From assembly GCA_921293015.1 (NCBI GenBank), contig OV121086.1, positions 45,463,402 to 45,527,401 on the forward strand: DNA of 64,000 nt. The letters run 5' to 3'. Each line of letters starts with the position of its first letter. The stretch's first letter is position 1. The DNA is from Phorcus lineatus. Taxonomy: Eukaryota > Mollusca > Gastropoda > Trochida > Trochidae. Positions 36,203-46,657 of this stretch are shown here, piece after piece. The notes beneath the pieces were generated by a model that saw nothing but the letters and a program-made list of their open reading frames with translations, was not told the origin of the DNA and did no database searches. A program made the translations under genes and the position numbers.

Positions 36203-37847
36203 CAGGAAGACCCAGACACTGAGAGGCCTTATCTGCTAAAAGTCTACGATGGAGTTTATCTGTATTCGTTTTAGGAAACTCATCAAAGAAGAGAACGTAC
36301 TTTGGAATGATATTGAGACTTGATGTATCGTCAAGAAGGGTTTCCTGTTTACAGAACCTGATGATGTCCTCTGTTGAAGGCTTGACGTCAGCCGTGTCAT
36401 CAAGCTTGATGCAGGCGCAGATCTCGTGGTGAAGGACTTTATCTGGGACTGGGACAATGACAGCTTCTTTCACACCTGGACACTTGATGAGCTTCTGTTC
36501 CCACCAGGTCGGATACAGGATGTACGCTCCGTGCATGATTGCGTCAGCGCTTCTTCCTTCTACAAAGAGACAGCCATCTTCTCTCAGATATCCAATATCC
36601 CCGGTTCGGAACCAGCCATCAGAGAGGAATGACTGCTGGGAATCTGATCCAAGATAAGGTGTACACAGTGAGGGTGACTTGATGAGAATTTCGCCTTTGG
36701 TCATGAATTTGGGGACTTGACCGTTTATGTCAACAATTTTTTGGTTAACACCTTTTGCAGGGAATCCAACCTGAAAATCCTGAAATTTGTCAATAGAATC
36801 AGCTGGAATGGTAATTGTGGTAATAAATCCAACTTCTGTTGAACCATAACCGACTGTGACGTTCTTTGCAATGTGTTTAACAGCTTTTAAATGATGAGAT
36901 TTAATTGGCTGGCCGCCTGTTAATATATGCAGATATTTGCTGACAGTGTTTTTAGCCGTTGGAGCTGAAAGAAGCATAATGGGTGTCATAACAGCTGCAC
37001 CGATGTTTACCTCATAAACAATATCCCACATTAGGACACTTTTTTCCTTTGTCTGTTTGACAGATTCATTGAGTAGATATCTCACACAACCAACAGTTAG
37101 ATACAGAAAAGGGTATCCTCCAAGCCATCCAAGTGGTGAGCAGTTTAAATATGACGATCCCTTTTCTAATATCATGATTTCTCCAAGTAAATCTGACAAG
37201 AAAAGGATATTTTTATGGCTGTGTTGAACGAGTTTGGAATATCCCGTGCTGCCAGATGTTGTGAAGATGGCAGCAGCTGAAGCTGGATCCCTTCTCTCAT
37301 ACACTAGCATGTCTTCTTGTCTTAGATCTTGTAAAAGTTGAGTGCTTGTAAACACAACATATTTCAATGATGAAATTCGCTTGCTTTTGACATTGGCATG
37401 GCACTCAAACATATCAGACTCATCTAGATGTGGTTGACATAAGCTCCAGGCACCCTTCGATTGGTTCGGATCGACTACGATACAACTGCATTCTGCTTTG
37501 ATCAATGAGGCTATGAGATCTTCTCCATCTGCCCGAAGAATTTGTCCATTCATTGACACAGCTCCAGCCAACTGGACACCAAACTCAGCTACTACTCTTT
37601 CCGGACAGTTCGGGAGAGAAATACACACCACATCTCCTGGCTTAATTCCAAATCTGACCAGCCTGTTTGCTAACCTACTGGACAGATCTAGGACATCTCC
37701 CCTGGTCAACTCTCGTGTGCCATCCTCACTCCAGAAGATGAAGGCGGGAGTCTCTGGATCTGTCTTACCCCAGAACATGATGCGGTCTGCAATCGTTTGT
37801 TCTCCATGGAAGGACATGATTGGTTGAACTGTTGATAAAAGATACAT
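36198..37847 (-). CDS. ANL-superfamily acyl-CoA synthetase (ACSF2/4CL-like), copy 1
   Basis: Adenylates a carboxylic acid with ATP and transfers it to CoA (family knowledge); the substrate is unknown. The 549-aa frame has the core motifs in order: A3 TTSGSTGYSK (196-205), A5 YGSTE (334-338), A7 DGWFRTGD (410-417), A8 EGRSADAIMHG (430-440) and the A10 catalytic Lys531 in PKTNTDKLHRR. Length is normal for the family. The C-terminus (LGLPE) is not a peroxisomal SKL, and no clear mitochondrial presequence is seen. The true start may be Met11 (MSFHGEQ): a CAG at 37831-37829 could be a splice acceptor, paired with a CAG/GTAATC donor at 38300 that would end a non-coding first exon. The coding region is intronless. 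It is the first of three tandem copies (see 42601 and 46658). The central part, about residues 208-403, is nearly identical to copy 3 but strongly diverged from copy 2. Confidence 0.88.
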   Translation of the reverse strand: MYLLSTVQPIMSFHGEQTIADRIMFWGKTDPETPAFIFWSEDGTRELTRGDVLDLSSRLANRLVRFGIKPGDVVCISLPNCPERVVAEFGVQLAGAVSMNGQILRADGEDLIASLIKAECSCIVVDPNQSKGAWSLCQPHLDESDMFECHANVKSKRISSLKYVVFTSTQLLQDLRQEDMLVYERRDPASAAAIFTTSGSTGYSKLVQHSHKNILFLSDLLGEIMILEKGSSYLNCSPLGWLGGYPFLYLTVGCVRYLLNESVKQTKEKSVLMWDIVYEVNIGAAVMTPIMLLSAPTAKNTVSKYLHILTGGQPIKSHHLKAVKHIAKNVTVGYGSTEVGFITTITIPADSIDKFQDFQVGFPAKGVNQKIVDINGQVPKFMTKGEILIKSPSLCTPYLGSDSQQSFLSDGWFRTGDIGYLREDGCLFVEGRSADAIMHGAYILYPTWWEQKLIKCPGVKEAVIVPVPDKVLHHEICACIKLDDTADVKPSTEDIIRFCKQETLLDDTSSLNIIPKYVLFFDEFPKTNTDKLHRRLLADKASQCLGLPE

Positions 37848-39080
37848 GTGAAGTTATTTACCACCAATTCGTTACAATATATTGATTGCAAGGTTTAAAA
37901 CATTCAGTCATGACTTCATATATGGTAGCAATGATGAAAACAAAGAAAAACAATATTGGAAAACTGGAATCTCAATGTAATTTGTCAGAAATAGATGATT
38001 TGTTGAAACTGCCATCGCTGAAATTTCACTGACGTGGGTCAAATAGTAAATACTCTAAAAACATAACTTGTAAGCTCCAGGTAGTTTCATTCTACCTGTT
38101 TCGGGTTGAATTTTGTTAACATAACTTCATTAAATCAAAGTACCAACAGTTGAAATATTTTCAAATCTAAATTCGAAAATATCAATAAGTACATATTTTC
38201 AAGTTCCCCTTTGGTCAAATAAAACTTCATATAACGGTCAAATCATCCTCTTTAACAAGAAGAGGTTAAATTACATTGTAGTATAACTGCGGTGATTACC
38301 TGATGATGTGGTACACTTGCAGCAAGTTGCACTGAAATCCCTTCTTATGATTATACTTCACTTATCAACAGCTTTATAGTCTTCTGATAAGAAGACAGAT
38401 TTAGATTAAGTCAAAGTTTTTGCAGATAAAAATTTGTTTTGAAATAATAATTGACAAATCTCGTTCTTGTCAGACAATTTCTTGTATCCATGTCTTTGCA
38501 TCACTTATTTGTGTCTATAAGCAATGGGTTCTCACGTCACGCAATTCTTTGTACTGTTGTCTTGAGGTTAACTAAGTACTTTCGTGACTGTACTGAAAGT
38601 CAATGCAGAGAACGTCATGACTTTGCATATCGGGAATGAATGAAACTGTTGGTGTCTTTAGTGATTTCATACCTCCCCATCTTTTATTATAAACAACAGT
38701 TTAAAATAATTTAAATGGCATAGAGTATAATGTACAGCAAAATGAAAGACTGTGTCCTTTTTGTGTTATTCCATACGTGGCGTTTGAAAAATCCTGGTTT
38801 AGTATGTCCATGTCATGCTAAATTAAGACATTATAACTATTGTTGCAATAATGCAAAGATTGGAAAATTCAAAAAAATGATTTTATCTGCAGATGTAAAA
38901 ACTGTCAGCCATTTGGCAAAGTAAGTATTTTCTCGGCATGAAAATGCAAAAGAAAAATCTTTGATAATATTGCTATAACATCGGCCAATTTACAGAAATA
39001 AACTCTTTTCGATTATTCTATATCGTACTATTTTATTGTAAGAAGTTGTTATCTGTCATCCTGTTTCAGGGTAAAACGTA
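37848..39080. other. 5' flank of copy 1, part of the tandem duplication unit
   Basis: Closely matches 44251-45258 plus 45805-46035 upstream of copy 2. It holds the proposed non-coding first exon, ending at 38300. No other gene seen; the 62-64 codon plus-strand frames are conserved only because the DNA was duplicated. Confidence 0.6.
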
Positions 39081-41469
39081 TACGCTCCACTTAAATGTAG
39101 CCTGGGATATCACCGTATTAAAAGCTACGCGCTGTGACCTATAACCTATGACCTATCTAACATTAGTCAATTAATAGTGGTTGTTGTAATTCCAGTCGGC
39201 AATATTAAAGATAATATATCCACATGGGGGTACGATTAGCGGAAATAATTCATAACACAGTTAAGAATGAATATCAACAACTATTCAGGTACACAACAAC
39301 CTGAAAATAGCAAAAAAAACCATGTTTTTAAACACTTCCGGAAAACAGACACCAAACGATTTTTTAGCCAATCAGATGCTAGGGGGGACGTGACGACATA
39401 GACCGGACACGCTTACGACCGGCTGATCTGTGTCATTGTTTACATTATAGATTACAGCGGTCGTGAACGTATATATTTTCACTGATTGTACTTATAAAAA
39501 AGCCCCTAAGTCACCAAAGCTATTAATATCAATACATCGACATATTCTGTTTGACATTAATTAACTGTTGTTGTTGTTATTTGTTTGGGTTGTTAATCTC
39601 CGATAATGCCGATCGAGTTAACTCAAGCTGATATCTGCCGCCATTGTGACTGTTCTTTGTTTGAACACCTAAACAAATCGACTATTTTTGTTTATTGTTT
39701 GGACATATAATGGAATGAAGAATATGAATACTTATTAAGATGAATAAGATGACTTTACAGGAGAGAAACCCGTGCACCTTGAATATCTTCAATCAAAATG
39801 TACCTTTCTGATGAAAGCTATATAAAAATGAATTTTAATGTCACCGAAGCGATACATGTGTATATATTTATATTTAAATTGATGAATGATTTTATTTTAC
39901 ATTCTGTATTTGCTATATCAAATCTCGCAATTATTTAAGAATTTCATTTTTAATGTTTAGACAATGTTCCCCTTGTGGTATTTATATGTTCATTCATAAC
40001 TTTTATTGTCAATTTCAGTCACTATGGCAACACACATGCATTTGCAATTTCCTATTTCAAGATTGCTATATATTGTTGATTGTGATGTAAGTTAAAACCT
40101 GCTTGGAAATGAAATGTGAATTTTTTTTCAGTTTTAACCATTTCAACCAAATAAAGTTATTAAGGCTGAAAAACATATTATTTCCATTTCCTGCAGTACT
40201 TTAGTAACGGTATGATACCAGAGAGAGGTTTTTAGTTACCTAACACTTCTTTTGCAGACCAGACAATATATAGTCATAAAGTTATTACCTAACAGTCTAC
40301 AACAAAGTTCCACACAACTGTACATCATGGCATTTAAGCGATAAAGTTAATGAAGTCAGCACCTGGCACATTTCCAATTAGGTATTACACAAGGCACCGT
40401 AAACTTTATCCTCACACATGATCAACAGCCTTTATTGAAACTTGATGAAGGTAATAAGGTTTGTCAATACACGTTTCACATGAAATTATATTAACACATC
40501 TAACTAAATACCTCATTTCATACTGCAATGTTTATCAATATCAAATAGGTTATTAATTATCCACTGTAAGGCTACATAAAATGGTAAATATTTCTCCGGG
40601 GCAGCATTATGACTTTAATTTTACTTTTTTGTTGCTTCTAAAATGACGCTGTAGCAAGTCAATTTAAGTTTTCATAAATGTTATAACCAAAACTTTAGAG
40701 TTAAAATACAACCGAAAGTGACGTTCCCACATTTTTGTATATGTATCCTTAGAGTAATCAGCACCAAAAGAATAATATATACTCCAAACCTAGTCATGTA
40801 ACCAACTACAAACTTGTCACTATGTATCATTTATAGATCTATATATTTATGCACCTTATTTCATTATAGTCTCTAACAACGTAGACGAATGCGACCCATA
40901 TCTGCATTTGGTATATATACTTGTTTACAAACAAACGCGGAGCGAGTCCTGTCTATGACGTCACATCCGCCGAATGAGAGCTCATAGGCGCGCAGCGACT
41001 TTTTGCATTTGGGCTTTTGAGGTGGTCAATTTCTACGCACTTTGAACCGTCATATCTTTTTAATTAAAGGACGCATCGAAACGCTGTTTGGTGTTTCATT
41101 TACTTGAATGTATTGTCTATAAGAAAATGGGGATTGAAGTCGGATAAAATACCGGGATATATTATCTTAAAGATTGGTGCGCTTTGTTTAAGGTTTCAAA
41201 CATTGTTCGTTTTGGTGGATCACTGCAGAACTCTTACCACACCCACTTTGATTAAATGCGAATAGAATTTGATTTCTTTCCGCTCATCTAAGGACATCAC
41301 CATGTTGCAGAAGAGCGAAAGCCAATTTGCAGGTTTCGGTTCTGTTGCCACCAATCTTATCGTGAATCAATGGACAAAACTGTTTGATTGGCTGGTTCAT
41401 AGTAGGTCATAGCGCGTAGCTTTTAGTGCGGTTACATCCCAGGGTAAAGGCAAGTGGAGAGTGAGCGTA
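39081..41469. mobile_element. 2.4-kb element with long diverged terminal inverted repeats
   Basis: The ends match in inverted orientation: left TACGCTCCACTT...CCTGGGATATCACCG and TAAAAGCTACGCGCTGTGACC; right, inverted, TACGCTCACTCTCCACTT...CCTGGGATGTAACCG and TAAAAGCTACGCGCTATGACC. A deeper inner match (GGACGTGACGACATAGACCG near 39390 against the inverse of about 40950) shows that the repeats extend roughly 350-500 bp with gaps. No long ORF and no clear target duplication. The first about 103 bp of the left end is also present at 46036-46138. Confidence 0.62.
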
Positions 41470-41928
41470 AATGTTTGACCTTAAGATAGCATGATTACCT
41501 GTCAGCACGCTCCATTCAATTACTTAAACGTACACTCTCTATATACATAGATATAATAACCTACAAACCTTGATCGGTGTCATTTTTTGTAAAGGCCTCA
41601 CCATCTACCAAAACTTCTATATATTAATCAATATTGATCGTCAGATAATAAGTTATTTATCAACTTATATATTCGATGACCAAATTGTAAAGGTCACTAA
41701 AGTATGTGCTTTCCAATTTCAAGATCTTAAAAGCATGGCGTCCACTGCACATAATACTAATACACACATTAGTAATGTAAAGTTCTGTAAATGTTTCTCT
41801 TGGTATCTTGTTTGGTAGAATCGTTCTACAGGGTGTTTGTTTACTTGTTTGTGTGTTGTTATTTGTCTTTTGAGAAAGACGCAAAGAACTAAATGTGATA
41901 AATAAAAAGATAATTACACTCTCATAAC
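41470..41928. other. spacer between the TIR element and the copy 2 flank
   Basis: Nothing recognised. Overlapping frames on opposite strands (82 and 92 codons) look like chance. Confidence 0.4.
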
Positions 41929-42430
41929 CTTCCAACAAAATACATTTTTATCCACTGACACAAAAATCAAATAAAAGCATCTGTGAATTTATCTTTTTCT
42001 TAACAGAATGATCAACAAGGTTATGGACGTCAAAGAGACATCATTTCTGCATTGGACATCCAGTAGTCCAATTAAGGAGCAGGTCCACCGACGCAAGGTT
42101 AATGCAAACAACCCACTCTTTGTGTAATATTAGCACTGACAGTTAGCAATCATCAGCGTCAGCACTAAAGCCTTTAAACCTTCCAACAAAATGCATTTTT
42201 ATCAACTGACGCAAAAATCAAATAAAAGCATCTGTGTATTTATCTTTTCATTTACAGAGTGATCAACAAGGTTATGGACGTCAAAGACACATCAGTTTGC
42301 AGTGGACATCCAGTAGTCGCATTAAGGAGCAGGTTCACCTACGCAAGGTTAATGCAAACTACCCACTCTTTGTGTGATATCAGCACTGACAGTTAGCAAT
42401 CGTCAACTTCAGCACTTAAGCCTTTAAACC
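41929..42430. repeat. 250-bp tandem duplication in the 3' flank of copy 2
   Basis: Two units with a period of 250 bp, each starting CCTTCCAACAAAAT and including GATCAACAAGGTTATGGACG. A related pair lies below copy 3 at about 46139-46500. It is part of the duplicated synthetase unit. Confidence 0.82.
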
Positions 42431-42600
42431 GTCCAGGACGTTGATCTATTCCATGTGTCACTCTTGTACTTGAGTACATAGTTTCCAATAAAGCCAATGA
42501 CTGCTGTCAACGAAAGAAAACATATTTCTTGTATATTCTTAGTTATATTTTGCATGCATGTTCTTAAAAATGTAACAAAGAATGACAACACAGTCTCTCT

Positions 42601-44250
42601 TTATTCATGAAGACCCAGACACTGAGAGGCCTTATCTGCTAAACGTCTACGATGGAGTTTGTCTGTATTCGTTTTAGGAAACTCATCAAAGAAGAGAACG
42701 TACTTTGGAATGATATTGAGACTTGATGTATCGTCAAGAAGGGTTTCCTGTTTACAGAACCTGATGATGTCCTCTGTTGAAGGCTTGACGTCAGCCGTGT
42801 CATCAAGCTTGATGCAGGCGCAGATCTCGTGGTGAAGAACTTTATCTGGGACTGGGACAATGACAGCTTCTTTCACACCTGAACACTTGATGAGCTTCTG
42901 TTCCCACCAGGTCGGATACAGGATGTACGCTCCGTGCATGATTGCGTCAGCGCTTCTTCCTTCTACAAAGAGACAGCCATCTTCTCTCAGATATCCAATA
43001 TCCCCGGTTCGGAACCAGCCATCAGAGAGGAATGACTCCTGTGAATCTGATCCAAGATAAGCTAAACAGAGTGTGGGTGATTGGACGAGAATTTCGCCTT
43101 TGGCCATGAATGGAAGTTCTTGTCGGTTTTCATCAACAATTCTGTGATTAACTCCTATTGCAGGGAATCCAACCTGAAAATCCTCAAATGTTTCAAAATG
43201 ATCAACTGGAATGGTGACTGAGGTAACACCTCCCATTTCAGTTGAAGCATGAACAATTGTAACTTTTTGTGCATGATGTTTAACAGCTTCAACATGTTGA
43301 GATTTTATCGGTTGAGAGCCTGTTAAAATGTGAAGATGTTCCTGAGCATTTGTTCTTTGTGTTGGAGCTGAAAGAAGCGAAATGGGTGTCATAAGAGCTA
43401 CGTTGATACTCATTTGGGAGAGTATATCCCACATGAGAAGACTTTTGTCTCTGTTGATTGTGATGGAATCATCAACCAAAATCCTTGTGCAGCCAGTAGT
43501 CAGATGAAATATAGGGTAACCCCCAAGCCATCCAAGGGGGGCACAGTTTAGGAATAATGACCCTTGTTTCCATTCTATTGAACTGCTTAGAAAGTTTGAC
43601 ATGAATAGAAGATTTCTATGGCTATGCGCAACGAGTTTGGAATATCCTGTGCTGCCAGATGTTGTGAAGATGGCAGCAGCTGAATCTGGATCCATTCTCT
43701 CATACACTAGCATGTCTTCTTGTCTAAGATCTTGTAAAAGTTGAGTGCTTGAAAACACAACACATTTCAATGAGGGAATTCGCTTGCTTTTGACATTGGC
43801 ATGGCACTCAAACATATCAGACTCATCTAGATGTGGTTGACATAAGCTCCAGGCACCCTTCGATTGGTTCGGATCGACTACGATACAACTGCATTCTGCT
43901 TTGATCAATGAGGCTATGAGATCTTCTCCATCTGCCCGAAGAATTTGTCCATTCATTGACACAGCTCCAGCCAACTGGACACCAAACTCAGCTACTACTC
44001 TTTCCGGACAGTTCGGGAGAGAAATACACACCACATCTCCTGGCTTAATTCCAAATCTGACCAGCCTGTTTGCTAACCTACTGGACAGATCAAGGACATC
44101 TCCTCTGGTCAACTCTCGTGTGCCATCCTCACTCCAGAAGATGAAGGCGGGAGTCTCTGGATCTGTTTTACCCCAGAACATGATGCGGTCTGCAATCGTT
44201 TGTTCTCCATGGAAGGACATGATTGGTTGAACTGTTGATATAAGATTCAC
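42601..44250 (-). CDS. ANL-superfamily acyl-CoA synthetase (ACSF2/4CL-like), copy 2
   Basis: 549 aa, same length and motif order as copy 1: A3 TTSGSTGYSK, A7 DGWFRTGD, A8 EGRSADAIMHG, A10 PKTNTDKLHRR. The A5 motif reads HASTE instead of YGSTE at residues 334-338, replacing an aromatic residue usually present there. Residues 1-207 and 404-549 are almost identical to copy 1, while about 208-403, the part that forms much of the acyl-binding pocket in this fold, differs at a large share of positions. The sharp boundaries suggest gene conversion of the ends or selection on the centre (inference). This implies a different substrate preference. Start choice is as for copy 1; Met11 is the alternative. 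Stop overlaps AATAAA. Confidence 0.88.
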   Translation of the reverse strand: MNLISTVQPIMSFHGEQTIADRIMFWGKTDPETPAFIFWSEDGTRELTRGDVLDLSSRLANRLVRFGIKPGDVVCISLPNCPERVVAEFGVQLAGAVSMNGQILRADGEDLIASLIKAECSCIVVDPNQSKGAWSLCQPHLDESDMFECHANVKSKRIPSLKCVVFSSTQLLQDLRQEDMLVYERMDPDSAAAIFTTSGSTGYSKLVAHSHRNLLFMSNFLSSSIEWKQGSLFLNCAPLGWLGGYPIFHLTTGCTRILVDDSITINRDKSLLMWDILSQMSINVALMTPISLLSAPTQRTNAQEHLHILTGSQPIKSQHVEAVKHHAQKVTIVHASTEMGGVTSVTIPVDHFETFEDFQVGFPAIGVNHRIVDENRQELPFMAKGEILVQSPTLCLAYLGSDSQESFLSDGWFRTGDIGYLREDGCLFVEGRSADAIMHGAYILYPTWWEQKLIKCSGVKEAVIVPVPDKVLHHEICACIKLDDTADVKPSTEDIIRFCKQETLLDDTSSLNIIPKYVLFFDEFPKTNTDKLHRRRLADKASQCLGLHE

Positions 44251-46138
44251 GTGAAGTTATTTACCACCAATTCGTTACAATGTATTGATTGCAAGGTTTA
44301 AAACATTCAGTCATGACTTCATATATGGTAGCAATGATGAAAACAAAGAAAAAAAATATTGGAAAACTGGAATCTAATGTAATTTGTCATAAATAGATGA
44401 TTTGTTGAAACTGCCATCGCTGAAATTTCACTGACGTGGGTCAAATAGTAAATACTCTAAAAACATTACTTGTAAGCTCCAGGTAGTTTCATTCTACCTG
44501 TTTCGGGTTGAATTTTGTTAACATAACTTCATTAAATCAAAGTACCAACAGTTGAAATATTTTCAAATTTAAATTCGAAAATATCAATAAGTACATATTT
44601 TCAAGTTACCCTTTGGTCAAATAAAACGTCTTATAACGGTCAAATCATCCTCTTTAACAATTAGAGATTAGATTACATTGTAGTATAACTGCGGTGATTA
44701 CCTGATGTGGTACACTTGCAGCAAGTTGCACTGAAATCCCTTCTTATGATTATACTTCACTTATCAACAGCTTTATAGTCTTCTGATAAGAAGACAGATT
44801 TAGATTAAGTCAAAGTCTCTGCAGATAAAACGTTGTTTTGAAATAATAATTGACAAATCTCGTTCTTGTCAGACAATTTCTTGTATCCATGTCTTTGCAT
44901 CACTTATTTGTGTCTATAAGCAATGGGTTCTCACGTCATGCAATTCTTTGTACTGTTGTCTTGAGGTTTACTAAGTACGTTCGTGACTGCTCTGAAAGTC
45001 AATGTAGAGAACGTCATGACTTTGCATATGGGGAATGAATGATACTGCTGGTGTCTTTTCATACCTTACCTGTAATCTTTTTATTTCCCCCATCTATTAG
45101 TTTTAGTATAAACAACAGTTTAAAATAATTTAAAGATGACATAGAGTATAATGTACAGCGAACTGAAAGACTGTGTCCTTTTTGTGTTATTCCATACGTG
45201 GCGTTTGAAAAAATCCTGGTTTAGTATGTCCATGTCATGCTAAATTAAGACATTATAACTAACAGTGACTTTATGACCAAGTCCTTTGTTCTGAGCATTT
45301 CTCCTGAACCATCGATATTATCTTCACCAAACGTCATACACTTATCAACCATGATCCCTTGATGTGCCTTTTGAGTGTTAGACCAACAAATGATTTTTGT
45401 TTTTTGCGGTTTCCATGGAAAAATGGAAAATAAACATTGACAAAGTCCTTTGTCCGGAGTGTTATCTTCTAAACTATACATGCTATCTTCACCAAACTTC
45501 ATACACTTATCAACCATGATCCCTGCTCTGAAAGTCAATGTAGAGAACGTCATGACTTTGCATATGGGGAATGAATGAAACTGCTGGTGTCTTTTCATAC
45601 CTTACCTGTAATCTCTTTATTTCCCCCATCTATTAGTTTTAGTATAAACAACAGTTTAAAATAATTTAAAGATGACATAGAGTATAATGTACAGCGAACT
45701 GAAAGACTGTGTCCTTTTTGTGTTATTCCATACGTGGCGTTTGAAAAATCCTGGTTTAGTATGTCCATGTCATGCTAAATTAAGACATTATAGCCTTTGT
45801 TGAAATAATCTAAAGATTGGAAAATTCAAAAATTAATTTTATCTGCAGATGTAAAAACTGTCAGCCATTTGGCAAAGTAAGTATTTCTCGGCATGAAAAT
45901 GCTAAAGAAAAATCTTTGATAATATTGCTATAACACCGGCCAATTTATAGAAATAAACTCTTTTCGATTATTCTATATCGTACTATTTTATTGTAAGAAT
46001 TTGTTATCTGTCATCCTGTTTCAGGGTAAAACGTATACGCTCCACTTACATGTAGCCTGGGATATCACCGTATTAAAAGCTACGCGCTGTGACCTATAAC
46101 CTATGACCTATCTAACATTAGTCAATTAATAGTGGTTG
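44251..46138. other. 5' flank of copy 2, duplicated unit with an insertion, ending at the tandem junction
   Basis: Matches the flank of copy 1. It is interrupted by a 274-bp insert (about 45259-45532) of the tandem-repeat family seen at 50.0-50.9 kb, flanked by 272-bp direct duplications (44987-45258 and 45533-45804). At about 46138 the sequence leaves the left TIR of the 39-kb element and jumps to copy 3's 3' flank (matching 42082 onward). This is the breakpoint of the tandem duplication that made copy 3. Confidence 0.7.
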
Positions 46139-46657
46139 GTCCACCGACGCAAGGTTAATGCAAACAACCCACTCTTTGTGTAATATTAGCACTGACAGTT
46201 AGCAATCATCAGCGTCAGCACTAAAGCCTTTAAACCTTTCAACAAAATACATTTTTATCAACTGACGCAAAAATCAAATAAAAGCATCTGTGTATTTATC
46301 TTTTTATTTACAGAGTGATCAACAAGGTTATGGACGTCAAAGACACATCAGTTTGCAGTGGACATCCAGTAGTCGCATTAAGGAGCAGGTCCACCTACGC
46401 AAGGTTAATGCAAACTACCCACTCTTTGTGTGATATCAGCACTGACAGTTAGCAATCGTCAACTTCAGCACTTAAGCCTTTAAACCGTCCAGGACGTTGA
46501 TCTATTCCATGTGTCACTCTTGTACTTGAATACATAGTTTCCAATAAAGCCAATGACTGCTGTCAACGAAAGAAAACATATTTCTTGTATCTTCTTAGTT
46601 ATATTTTGTATGCATGTTCTTGTAAAATGTAACAAAGAATGACAACACAGTCTCTCT

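Noticed and set aside
36426-37827. Several 60-109 codon plus-strand frames over the acyl-CoA synthetase genes
   Set aside because: Antisense shadows; their presence in all copies is due to gene duplication.
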